NCBI GenBank assembly: GCA_946803715.1
Contig: CAMPET010000408.1
Location: forward strand, 1 to 36,289
Length of the DNA: 36,289 nucleotides
Reading direction: 5' to 3'
Source: Beroe ovata
Lineage: Eukaryota; Ctenophora; Nuda; Beroida; Beroidae
Positions within the stretch are counted from its first letter, which is position 1; the number at the start of each line of letters is the position of its first letter. Below, one piece after another: positions 10,141-20,974 of this stretch. Made by a program: the position numbers and the translations under genes. A model generated the notes under the pieces. It made no database searches and had not been told where the DNA came from. It worked only from the letters and a program-made list of their open reading frames with translations.

Positions 10141-11961
10141 ATGAATGAGCATGTTCCAACACTGAGTCTCTTCGAGATCAACCGTGGACAGAACTACTTT
10201 CTACGACTCTCTGTTTTGGTGGTTGAGATAGTCCCGTCTGTTCTCAGGTCAGTTATTCAGTCCCTTGAATTCTTGGGTACTACCCAGTACCCACTCGAAT
10301 GCATGATTCCGAGATATTTGCAACAGGTCCCACCACGTAGCCCTTTTCTTACTCCATTCTTCATACCCACTAGGGAGGCAATTAAGATTCTTGGTCCAGA
10401 CAGTGCAGGAAAGACTGTAAGAGAGTGGCTTCTCGAGGAGAATATCTGGTCCAAGCTAAGAAGGAAGAGTTTAAACAGTAGTCAAGTTTCCATCTTGTAT
10501 TTTTCCACCAAACTAACTGATGAGCAACCTTCTGATGCAGTCAACTCCCTGGATGCACTTGATGTGACTTTTGCATCAATTTTCCTATCTTCTGTTGTGA
10601 AACCGCTAAAAGGTTGGTCACCAAAAACACATGAAGCACTGAAATATTTGAGAACAGTGAAAAACACAGTGTATTCTCATGCCAACAGATGCTGGATTTC
10701 TGACGAAACTTACAGTTCCTTGGAGGCAAGTCTCAACAATCATATCAATGTCATTCTCCAAGATGATATGATTGGGTTCAGTCACAGATTCAAGATGAAG
10801 CTAGAGGACTGGTTGATGAAATCAAAGGAGCTGATGACCAGTAGGGATGATGTTTTGAAGTACCTCCAAGGTGAAATGAAGCATGATCTTCTCAAAATCA
10901 AAGAAGATCAACTCCTACTACTGAATAAAACTGAGGAACAAACTGATCTACTCCGGAGTCTAGTTGAGGCTACTTCCCAATCATCCTCGGGAACTGAAGA
11001 AGTTAGTATGTGGAGAAGAATGCGAGAGGACAGCTGGAGAAAATACCGGAATCCCATCTTCAACCATGTAACCCTCCTTGGGGGTTTGAAGAAGAGCGAT
11101 CTGACTCTTATGGATGTTTGGCAAGAGTTGGAGGTGCGAGGCAATGGGTGGCTGGGAGGACAAATATCATTGGTTTGTGAACGGTTCCTTGGCTCAGCTC
11201 AACGTGAGTGGTACATTGAAGGGACAGGAGCTTCAGGAAAGACGTGTTTTGTGAAAAAGCTCTGCTTGCAAGCTGAAGTATTTAACAATGACAAACTTTT
11301 GGTTTTGATTGACAGGAATACTCCACTCAATACTGCAATCAACCAACAGAGTGGTGATCAGACTAATGATGACTTGCGAGAAAATCTCTATACCAAGCCT
11401 GTCAAAACCCTCATGGAACTGGGAATATTTGGGTATTTCAAGGAAGATGAAAGAGATATTGTGGAACAATGTATCTTACAATTTAATGACAATTTGATCT
11501 TCCTTTTCGATGGAATTGATATCAAGAATCCTATTCTACAGACGATTAAGAACTGTGGGGCTCTAAGCAACAGCAAAATTATCATTACTGGGAGCACAAG
11601 AGCAGATCACTTGTCCAGGTCAACCATAGTTGGACTCAGTAATGCAGGGAGGAATTCTTTGTTTCATCGATGTTTATCCAGCTCAATGGATGCAGATGAC
11701 ATTGCCATGCACTTGCCAATATTGAGACGATTTTTTGACACTATGCTACAAAACGAAGGCAAAAAACTCACAAGATATGCGGTAATAATACAGTTTGTAT
11801 GCATTTTGTACTTCTCTAGACATTGCAATATTTCAGCACTACACCAATTTTTCTCCAAGAGGGACATAATCAATGACATTCACAGATCCTTAGTGTTAAG
11901 CAAAGACAGTCGATTGAAACTTGTCAACACATTGGAAGACTATTTAGCTCAAAAGTTTTGA
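10141..11961 (+). CDS. HEPN (DZIP3-like) - NACHT NTPase protein, intronless
   Basis: 606 aa from the first ATG, in one exon. Residues about 1-210 look like the HEPN domain seen in DZIP3-related and invertebrate NLR-like proteins: an N-terminal helix block (NYFLRLSVLVVEIVPSVLR), the LDVTFASIFL block, then a helix whose expected R-N-x4-H ribonuclease motif reads K174-N-T-V-Y-S-H180, so the usual arginine is lysine. Residues about 220-300 are charged helices. A STAND/NACHT NTPase follows: Walker A GTGASGKT at 361-368, Walker B LIFLFDGID with D457 and D460, and a sensor-like strand IIITGSTR. The family couples nucleotide-dependent oligomerisation to defence or death signalling. No leucine-rich, WD or TPR sensor repeats follow; only about 100 residues remain after the NTPase core. 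The stop lies 26 bp from the stop of the convergent neighbour. The domain calls come from motifs; the defence role is inference. Confidence 0.78.
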   Translation: MNEHVPTLSLFEINRGQNYFLRLSVLVVEIVPSVLRSVIQSLEFLGTTQYPLECMIPRYLQQVPPRSPFLTPFFIPTREAIKILGPDSAGKTVREWLLEENIWSKLRRKSLNSSQVSILYFSTKLTDEQPSDAVNSLDALDVTFASIFLSSVVKPLKGWSPKTHEALKYLRTVKNTVYSHANRCWISDETYSSLEASLNNHINVILQDDMIGFSHRFKMKLEDWLMKSKELMTSRDDVLKYLQGEMKHDLLKIKEDQLLLLNKTEEQTDLLRSLVEATSQSSSGTEEVSMWRRMREDSWRKYRNPIFNHVTLLGGLKKSDLTLMDVWQELEVRGNGWLGGQISLVCERFLGSAQREWYIEGTGASGKTCFVKKLCLQAEVFNNDKLLVLIDRNTPLNTAINQQSGDQTNDDLRENLYTKPVKTLMELGIFGYFKEDERDIVEQCILQFNDNLIFLFDGIDIKNPILQTIKNCGALSNSKIIITGSTRADHLSRSTIVGLSNAGRNSLFHRCLSSSMDADDIAMHLPILRRFFDTMLQNEGKKLTRYAVIIQFVCILYFSRHCNISALHQFFSKRDIINDIHRSLVLSKDSRLKLVNTLEDYLAQKF

Positions 11962-11987
11962 TACGACAAAAATTTTGGAAAGTAAAA

Positions 11988-13428
11988 TCAGCAAGAAGAT
12001 TGTTGTGAAAAATATTCAGAAAGGATATTAAATTGATGACTTCTTTCAAAATATTGTGAAGTTTTAACTTGTTCCCACGATTCTTGAGCTTCTGACAATC
12101 TACCTGTTTCAGCCAAGAGGACACAATGATTAAAAAGTGATACTGTGAGTGTCTCATCATGACAATATGATTTCATATAGGATAAGGCAGCATCTTCCTT
12201 TTTACCCATCAAAACATAGAAGTATCCTTCAAGACTCCATAACTGGGCAAGCAATCTTCTTTCTATTACAATATAACTGGGTGAACTAAATATGCAATTA
12301 GATTCCTGAAGAATGACTTTCTGAGATTTCATAAAGTACTGATACGCCTGATGAATATTCTTATTTTTCAAGTCCTTAAATGCTAATGTAAGTAACACAC
12401 CTGCGAGGGCTAAACATTTATCTTTGGTCATTTCTGTATTGTCATCTAATATACTCAAAACTTCATCAGATTGAAGGTCTTTGAATAATTTCTGTTGCAT
12501 AGCTTCATCATTCAATAGGAAGACTAGATCATTGGATCCTATCATAACAGCATATTTACAGTTTGCATTCCAAGAGCAATTGTTCAGGGATTCCAGTAAG
12601 AGGTGACAATACCTTTTCATGGAACTGGCCTTATCTGTTTTATGATGGAGTAATGCAAGTTGCTGACGAATGGCAGTAAGAGATACAAAATTACTACCTG
12701 CCATAAAAGTAGAGATGTCTATCAGAGATTCTACTGTAAAAGTTAGCTTTAATATCTTAAGCACATCTATTGATCTTTTCATATCCTGAGTCATGCTGAG
12801 GACAACTGCTAAATTCCATAATGCCAACTGCTTTACAGGTAAATTACTTGATTCAAGCGCTTGACCCAAAATTCTGAGACTACAATTGATCTTATTCCTG
12901 TCGAGAACTGCTTTACAAAGAGCAAACATAATTCTATTATCTTTCAACTTACCATATCTCCACTCAAATAGTAGATGGCATGATTTGTCTTGCATTGAAC
13001 AATTTCGTAATGAATGGATACCTGAGATGATATTCTGAAAATAAGAGCTTCTGATAGATTGTTCACTACATTGCAATTGATTAAGAAAGTGATTAAAAGT
13101 ATAATGTTGTGTGTCTGCATTATTCCAACAAATAAGTTGCTTCAAAGCATCTGGATATTCCTCAAAGGTACAGCCCCTTTGAATGCAATTATAGTAGTGG
13201 GAATATAGAAGCACAGCAGCCATGTGGCCAATTATCCTTGGAGACAGGTGTTCTGCTTCCAACATTGTGTTACTGACTAAATCACTGAGTTGTTTATAGG
13301 ACAATTCTATTGAAAGATTGCTTATAGCTTTATTGACCAGTGAAAACCAACGCTCAGGATACTTCAGCAAAGGGTTTTTCACAATACTGTCTTTGGAATA
13401 TGATCTTTTGGCCATTGCAAGCAAAGTC
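11988..13428 (-). CDS. FANCG-like TPR protein, main 3' exon; 5' exon unresolved
   Basis: A 479-codon coding exon ending in TGA at 11988-11990. The protein is all-helical in character with TPR-like pairs, for example ALWNLAVVLSMTQDMKRSID and ALAGVLLTLAFKDLKNKNIH. It shows weak, ordered resemblance to human FANCG, the TPR scaffold of the Fanconi anaemia core complex in interstrand crosslink repair: the block around IRQQLALLHHKT...LLLESLNNC matches FANCG's helix pair ending ELLVEALN, and the C-terminal LLAETGRLSEAQESWEQV matches [21 protein letters not shown]. The open frame runs on to 13607, but 13429-13607 is probably intron: it translates to a hydrophobic tract and has a GTAAGT donor at about 13591. 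An acceptor CAATAG puts the exon start at 13428; a GGGAG acceptor at about 13468, in phase with an ATG at 13607, is the alternative. The TPR character is fairly sure; the FANCG name is inference. Confidence 0.55.
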
Positions 13429-13607
13429 CTATTGAAAGGGTGTAAGACCAAATGACCAATTAAATTGTTCTCCCAGGGTAACACAGGATGATATGAAATG
13501 TAATTACCAACATGGTACAATGCAATAGGAATTACAAAAAAGTGGAAAAGGTGAAATAAGTAAACATTAAGTAAAAATAATATCAAACAACTTACCAATA
13601 CTATCAT

Positions 13608-14335
13608 TCAAATTAAAGCTAAGAATACTTTTTAATTCATCTCCAACAAACCAAAACCATAGGATGGGCGTACTAAGTCATTTCCAATCTCTAGGTATTT
13701 TTTCTAACATATCGTCTTGTCAGCTAGGACACATTCCAACGTGCGCGAAGATAGATGGCAAGGCTATTTTTATAAATATTAATGCGATCTCCTTCCCGCG
13801 CCGCGCATTCATTTGATCAAGAGTTAATGCTGATCTATATTGTATATTATATAGCTGGCTTATATAGTGTAGCTTTGCACATGCTGCGCGGCGCGCCTTT
13901 CATTTTGCACAAAGAATTGGCTGTAGGTGATAGCCTTGTCAGATGTTACTTGACCAATTTTTCGCGCGCGGCGCGGCGCGCGCCTTCATCGAATCGAAGG
14001 TTGTAGGATTTTACCCTACACTTGCTGGTGGGATTTTATCCCTGGCAAGAGCGGAATGAAAATTGCGCGCACCGACGGTAAGGTAAAATCCTCCAAGCAA
14101 ATTAAATGATTTACCTAATGAAAATGATCATCAACGCTACTATGTGTGAACATGTTGGATTAGTGGCCTTTCAGATTCATTTTACTTTATCTAAATCTTA
14201 TAAAGAATCCTCTTTAAGTTGCAGAGACCATTATAGCAGCATCAGTTATCTGTTAAAGAAGCATCAAGCAGTTGAATAATTTTGGAAGATGGGATTTCAG
14301 GATCATGAAATGTATATTTCTCATTTTCATTGATT
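13608..14335. promoter_or_regulatory. Head-to-head intergenic region, FANCG-like / granulin
   Basis: Shared upstream region of two divergent genes. It contains GC-rich islets (around 13796, 13885, 13962 and 14064) of the GCGCGGCGCG type in an AT-rich background. It also has three copies of an AGGATTTTACC-like element: 14005-14015 forward, 14031-14041 forward as GGATTTTATCC, and 14082-14092 inverted. The run TTTTTCGCGCGC at about 13957 resembles an E2F site (TTTSGCGC). The true transcription starts are not visible. Confidence 0.4.
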
Positions 14336-17300
14336 ATGATCAGCTATTCTTCTGGAAGAAAAGTCATCAGTCTATTTACTCAGCCAGTTATGATTCCATA
14401 TCTGCTTCTCCTGATGTGTGCTCTTGGATCACAAGGTGTACCTGTTAACCAGGATATATCTGTGAAAAATAATCTCACTGAGTACTGTCCTGGAATGCAT
14501 GCTTGGTGTAGTCATGACAAAAAATGTTGTCAAAACAAGGTACATTCTGCACAACAATAGATTGGTGTAGGTACATGTAGAATTGTGTAATGTAATAGTT
14601 CTATCATAGCTATTTCCTCAGCACTCAGAGTGTGGATACATGTGCTGCTCTTACCATGATGGGATGTGCTGCGGGGAAGATGCCGAACACTGCTGCAGGG
14701 CCTGGGAAAGATGTACTGATGAAGGGGTAAAAAAGATATGAGTAATTCATATTGCATTATTTCTGGGATTTCTCCTTTCCCCTTCCTTTAATGAAAATAT
14801 TAAATTTCGTTTTGAAGTGTGAAGACAGACATGGGGAAACAGAGAAGTCCATTATGTCACACCCTTTCATGAGTGCAATAATGAATCAACCATATTCTCA
14901 GAAGGTAATCACCAGTTACTCTCTATAAACCATCTGGAAGATAACACATCTCATGTTGTTTAGCATTTCTCTGCTTCTTATGATCTCATTTTTAAACGTC
15001 ATTCACAGAAGCACAGTCATAATTTAGGGGAGTCAGCTGAGAGGATGCTGAAAGCCCTGAAGAAGATAAAGTTCTGTGAACACGGTGGTCTTTGCACTGG
15101 GAACAAATGCTGTCCTGTCTATGATAAGTCTGGTTTGTGGCAAGATATTAAACATCAGTAGTTTACACTTTTCAGATATACTTCTACATAATAGTAATAT
15201 TCCCAGTTTTCACTCATGATAACCTCCTCTAGGTAGAGAGATAACTAGCACGTGCTGTCCTTATGGCCGAGATGCAGTCTGCTGTGATACATGGTGTTGT
15301 GAGGCTGGATACACGTGCGGGGATGCTGCTAATCAGACGTGCATCCCTCCATCAACCCGGGTAATAGGAATTGGATTTGTGTCCGATTAAATGAACTTTG
15401 ATTAGAGAACAAAGTTCATTGCAAACCTAAGTCATGACACATACACATACATAACACATGACAACACATGATAAAAGGTGATTGTTCTTTCGGTATTATT
15501 CAGCACTTCAGGATTCAGAAGTCAAAGTGACAAAGTTGATTCCGAATTCACCCGAGTCGCTTGTATCCATTACAAGTGACAATGCCATGTTCCAATGCCC
15601 TCCTGAGATCCACAGCACGTGCACAGAAACTCAGGTATTGCACAATATTGTAGGTATCACTGGAATATGAGACATGATGGACAAATTTATTGTGACATTT
15701 AACAATCCTCAAGTTTTACAGTTTGCGAATTTATATAATCATGACATTCTGAGTTCTGACTAAGAGATGTCTCATTGCATTCCCAATCTAAGACGTGCTG
15801 TGTATCGTCAGAGAAGAACTTCACTTGCGCACCATTCCCCAACGCTACGTGCTGCAAAGATGGCATTCACTCATGTCCAGGTAATTGGAAATGTGCTTAA
15901 ATACTTGTTTAATGCGATCGGTTAAAAGTGATCTTGTTCAAGAAGTCATAACCTCTTCCCCTCCTATCTCTCAAGTTCAATTGAATAATATGTCGCTTCT
16001 TCTCCACAGCCAACTACTCTTGTGACGACCAAACCAACGTGTGTATACCTCCCTCTGAAATCCCACGCGTTACCCCTCACGCATCGCGTGACAGTCAGGG
16101 GTCTCAGACACGTGATAGTTCCGTGACCGATGGAATGGGGGTTGTGATTTGCGATGCAGGCATGGAATGTCGCGATAATCAGGTGCGTTGAGAAGTTTGA
16201 GATTCCGAAATCTGAGATTCCCTTTCAAGAACTCCAAATTTCCAGTTCAATTGAGTACAATTCAATGTAATTTATTTCAAATCCTGAACTCCAGATAGCA
16301 AAAGTTTTCGAGAACCCACATTCCTCTTTCAGACGTGTTGTCGACTAACTGACGGTTCATTCGGCTGCTGTCTTTTCCCAAACGCTGTATGCTGTTCAGA
16401 TCACATCCACTGCTGTGCTGAAGGATGGGTCTGTGATCACAAGACCAAGAGTTGTCGCAACCCCTTTGCCAAGTTAGTGATTCACTTCGCACGATTACTT
16501 AAGATCTGATTCACTCCTTAATAACACGATAAATTCTGCTCTAACTGTTTTCGTCCCAGGTCTCTGCAGATGACACTCCATCCCCTCACATCCGCTGACA
16601 CCACCTTGACCCCTCTCCTCGCGGACACTGTACAGTGTAAGGACGGCTCTATGTGTCCACCTGACACCACTTGCTGTCCAGTTGACTCATCCGGTGAGGT
16701 GTACGGGTGTTGTCCATTCTCCCGAGCCACGTGCTGTGACAACAAGGCGTATTGTTGCCCTGACGACCGCACGTGTAACGAAGCTCACGGAACTTGCGAT
16801 AAGCCGGTAAGTGTCTTGAGGCATGGGTATAAGAAACCATTCCATCATTGCATCATCTCAAATGCTGAGTGCTATAGGGAATGAGACATATGTTAGAATG
16901 CTGAGTCAGAATCAAATCTTGTTAGTTTTTTCCCGGAGATCAGGCAATGGCTTCTCTTAACTTCGAATCGATCCCTGTCAACTATCGACCATTCCACCGC
17001 CCTGTCAACTATCCACCGCTATTAGGGCGAAGGGAGCATGCCCATGGCAAAGAAGATCCCCGCAACACCACGAACACAACTGTCAGGAGGAAGTGGTGTC
17101 ATGATAGAGATGAGTGGTGTCGAGATATACCCAGACACTGTACCAATGAGGAGGAAAATACCAGCTATCAGAAGGTGTGTGGACACACTGACTCCCTGAT
17201 CCTTACCCAACTCTTACCGATCTCAAACCCTCAATCAATCAAATATAACTTGAGATATTCTTAATCTTTCCTACATAGATATGACAAATTTGTGTTGAAT

Positions 17301-20300
17301 ACGACTCACAAAGAACTCTATTCCATGGCATGCGATCAAACTCCCATTCTCCCACCCAGAGATACGGATGGTATGGGTCACGTGACGTGTGATGACGGCT
17401 CCATGTGCCCAGATCGGACCACTTGCTGTCAGCTGTCATCTGGAGACTACGGATGTTGTCCGTATCTGGATGCCACGTGTTGCGAGGACCAGCTTCACTG
17501 CTGCCCTAGTGGTAATTGGAACTTGTCATGAATAGCAACTGGAATGTCTTGTGAAAGATCAAATAGCAATTAGAATCTTAGAATTTCTTGTGGCAACTAG
17601 AATTTCTTGTGGTCGAAATGCCTTGTTACAATTCCCTTAATTTCGCTAACTTTCCCCTGAATCTAAAACCGCAATCATTTCAATTTTATTATTCCATTTC
17701 AGGATATCAGTGTGATATTTCTGCTGGCACATGCTACACGGGCAATACAGATATTGGCACCACTGTCATAAACATGGAGATGGTGTCAAGGAGCAATCTC
17801 ACTGTACCCACTTTGAGTAAGTTGAGAGATTATTCTGAATCTGAGTGAAATTATCAACTTACTTATGTTCAATTTCTAGGCGAAGCTTTCGTCAAACATC
17901 TGAGTCAATCAATAAAAAACTACCAAAGTGTTAGATATGATGATAAATCACGGCATTTTTATCGACGACGGTTTTTTATCCGCAGCTGTCCGATGCGACG
18001 ACGGGTCTCTCTGTCCGTCGTCATCTACCTGCTGTCTACTGGACACAGGAGGTTACGGCTGCTGTCCGTATAGGAACGCTGTGTGTTGTGAAGATAAACA
18101 CCACTGTTGTCCATACAGTTAGTAAATTTCCTTATACGGCGGTCACGTGACCTGTGATACAAGGGTGATTTGGAATCTCTAACTACAAGATGTTTTGCCA
18201 TTTTGAAAAGAAAGGGTCTGAAGTAAGTGTTTTCTATTATCAGGTTATACATGTGATGTGAAAAGGGGAACATGTGATCGTGCTAACACATATCAACTCG
18301 ACAACGACATAGCAACACGTAACACCACCATGTTGTTGCTAAGCAACAGTGTTGCTCTCCGTGCACCTATCAAGGACTCAGTGGAGTGTCCCGATCACAA
18401 GTCATCGTGTCCCTCGCTATACACTTGCTGCATGCTGCCGAACAACGTGTATGGGTGTTGCCCATTCAACGATGCAGTTTGCTGTGAAGACAAGAAGCAC
18501 TGCTGTCCTCAGGGTAATGACGTCACTTTTCCATTCTGAATGCCAAGTATTGCGTGCGAGTTTCGGAAACTGGATTCTTCTTCATCGCAAAATTAGCACA
18601 GTTTAAATGTTCCCATACAGGTTACAGGTGTAATCTACAGTCCCAAACCTGTTTGAGATCACCCCATGTAGACTTTATGACGTCACTTAGCAACGATATC
18701 GCATCGATTAGCAACGATATTACGTCACTTAGCAACATTATTGCACCTGAAGAGGAAGTTTCAGGTAAAACTGGCGACAGTCCAAAATATTTTCTGCTGA
18801 GAGAAAAAAACTGGCGAGTCTCTCAGCAGAAAAAATTGGGAGCGCGACATTTTCCGTATGTCGACAGTAGCTGTAGACATTAAACGTGTCGTCCTTAACG
18901 TGTCGTCCGGTACGTGTTTCAGGAGCCACGTGTGCGGATGGTTCCATTTGCCCTGACGGAACAACGTGTTGTATCCTGGATTCAGGAGCATATGGATGTT
19001 GCCCTTACAGGAACGCTGTGTGTTGTGATGACAAGAAACATTGTTGCCCTAACGGTTAGTGCCCCGACTATATGAATTGCCACTTCTGAGCAACTATACT
19101 TGAATTTTGGCGGGAAAATCCGCCGAATCTTACCTTGAGTCACGAACAGGCAAAACAAATTTTCGGTGAAACTTTAAACTGTGGTTGTTTCAGGTTACAC
19201 ATGTGATGAAGGGAGTAGTGAGTGTCGGCACCAGCATAGCACCGGTTTAGCACCTGAACTAGCACCTGAAATAGCACCTGAACTAGCACCTGAAGAGGTG
19301 AACCTGGTGGTGACTCCCCAGACACCTGAACCAATTATCGGCGGGTTTTGTAAAGATTTCAAGTGGTGTACAAACAAATGTTGCTATGACTCAACCGGAA
19401 ATAAAACTGTTGGATGCTGCAAGTTCGCCGACGGTAAGGAATGGTTCAGATAATTGGTAAACCGATATTAAGCATCGGTCATCTTAGAATTTATAGTTTC
19501 TGATCTAGTTTCTTATTCTAGCATCGACTCAGTGAATTCAGATACATTCCTATCGAAACAGTAACAAAACACCAAAGCTGTCACGCTTTAGACTCCCATC
19601 TCTTCTCAAATTACTATCTTATCAATACCCATCACCCATGTATCTTTGCTTGTCTTAAAACCTGACAAATTCTGAATCAAAAGTGAAATTATTTTCACAT
19701 TTTCAGGTGTGTGTTGCGCAAATGGGAAGAATTGTTGTAACTTCGATGAGAAATGCGATTCTAAAGGAAAGTGTCATCCGATAACAGAAAAACGTGGTAA
19801 TACGCAGCATGTTCGTTATCTGATTCCCCTTCTTAACAGCATTAACTCAAATCCAAACAACCTGGATTAATGATTATTAACACGTTCCATCAGTTCGAAT
19901 CTAGCCATCCATGTATAAACATTGCATACCCCTTCTTATTCTTCTCTGCATACAAAGCGTATAGGCAGTTGAGCCACGCGGGAACAGGCATCAGGAATGA
20001 AACCCGCACTCACACACTTTTTCAGACACGCGTTGCCCCGACAGAACGCAATGTCCATCTCACGCGACATGCTGCAAATCCAAGACGGGACACTACGCGT
20101 GTTGCGGTATGGAAAACGCAACCTGTTGCCCGGATGGATTGCACTGCTGTCCCAGTGGGTACACGTGTGATATGAGAGAGCAACAGTGTGTCGAGGTAAG
20201 GGTAACATTTCGCAATTCTTTCTCCTTTCATCATTCATAGCATGAGTCAATGAGATAGAAGTCAGTTTACTTTAAACAAAGCCTTCCTGTTTTCCGACTT

Positions 20301-20974
20301 TTGCTGGAGAATTTGAGATTATTCTGCCATTCTGGCACCAAAAGCAGTTCCTCTCAGAATAATGAACTGAAAATCACGAGGGACATAGCTTTTCATTGAC
20401 TTGACGTCGCGCGCTAAAAGTATGAGACAATTTTGTGATCCATTGCGCGCGCACAAACGTTTATTATTGTGTTTTGTAGAATACATGCAGATGTGATATT
20501 TGAGTTCAAGTCATCATTCATCACACCTCTATCATCATTCACGACTCATCATCCAAAATCCTCAGACTTCCAATTGCTAAGAAAATTTAATCCAACCCCC
20601 ATTGCAGGATTTAACCGGCAAAGTTATGTCTCTGAAAGCATCTAAACCACGATGTGACACCCTTACACAATGTAACAATGGGAAATACTGTCCGGCTGAT
20701 ATGAAATGTTTACCTATCTTCTCTGTTTGCTACACACTCGAAAAACCGGTGAGTGAAAAAATATTTGCTACTCCATCAAGCTTTGGTCGAGCTATATAGA
20801 TAAGCTATATAGATAACACACCTCTATAGATAAGTCTTTGGATTGATTATAACAAGAAATCCATCATTGGACGATGATTGATTGATGTTTTAGCTTTTAA
20901 CCTTGGCTCTTAAAATATGATCCTCAAATATTATTTTCCAGGGATATCACGCCATGATTGAGGACTGTATTTAG
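14336..20974 (+). CDS. Multi-domain granulin precursor (progranulin-like), 22 exons
   Basis: Secreted cysteine-rich precursor, about 1116 aa. Exons: 14336-14539, 14622-14726, 14818-14904, 15009-15132, 15233-15360, 15512-15634, 15793-15880, 16010-16182, 16333-16472, 16560-16806, 16944-17174 (or 17176), 17279-17511, 17703-17816, 17986-18117, 18244-18513, 18621-18764, 18923-19054, 19194-19433, 19707-19796, 20026-20195, 20608-20748, 20942-20974. A signal peptide core PYLLLLMCALGSQG precedes VPVN; the ATG at 14390 is an alternative start. Ten modules have the granulin pattern C-x5-C-x5-CC-x8-CC-x6-CC-xDxxHCCP-x4-C-x5-C or close variants. The third module has lost two cysteines (CA and SC for CC), exon 11 carries only a half module, and the last module is truncated. 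Phase-1 introns repeatedly fall just after HCCP-x-(G). Linkers contain LAPE repeats. Family members act as extracellular growth factors and in lysosomes; that role is from family knowledge. The exon 11-12 junction is uncertain: the best phase needs a GTGTGG donor. Confidence 0.88.
17279..18117 (+). other. Canonical granulin modules F and G start (exons 12-14)
   Basis: Exon 12 with the start of exon 13 gives a textbook granulin module: TCDDGSMCPDRTTCC, then YGCCPYLDATCC, then EDQLHCCPSG, an intron after the glycine codon's first base, and YQCDISAGTC. Exon 14 repeats the layout (RCDDGSLCPSSSTCC to HHCCPY), with its intron at the same place. These spans are the strongest evidence for the family assignment and for tandem duplication of an exon pair. 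Confidence 0.85.
18677..18741 (+). repeat. Coding mini-repeat in granulin linker
   Basis: Within exon 16 the segment ACGTCACTTAGCAACGATAT recurs about 50 bases on in shortened form, with a partial copy (GATTAGCAACGATAT) between them. It encodes repeats of SLSND/SISND. The first copy begins with the palindrome TGACGTCA. Confidence 0.7.
19247..19294 (+). repeat. Four in-frame 12-bp repeats encoding LAPE
   Basis: Four copies of a TTAGCACCTGAA-like unit give LAPE-LAPE-IAPE-LAPE in the linker before the tenth 12-Cys module. A single related unit (IAPEEE) occurs in the linker of exon 16 at about 18740. Confidence 0.85.

Noticed and set aside
13429-13607. Hydrophobic N terminus (MIVLVSCLILFLLNVYLF) as a signal peptide or membrane anchor of the FANCG-like protein
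   Set aside because: It begins at ATGATAGTATTG directly followed by a GTAAGT donor and is AT-rich like an intron, so it is more likely untranslated.
19885-19910. GTTCGAATC as a tRNA B box
   Set aside because: It sits in a granulin intron with no A box, acceptor stem or cloverleaf around it.
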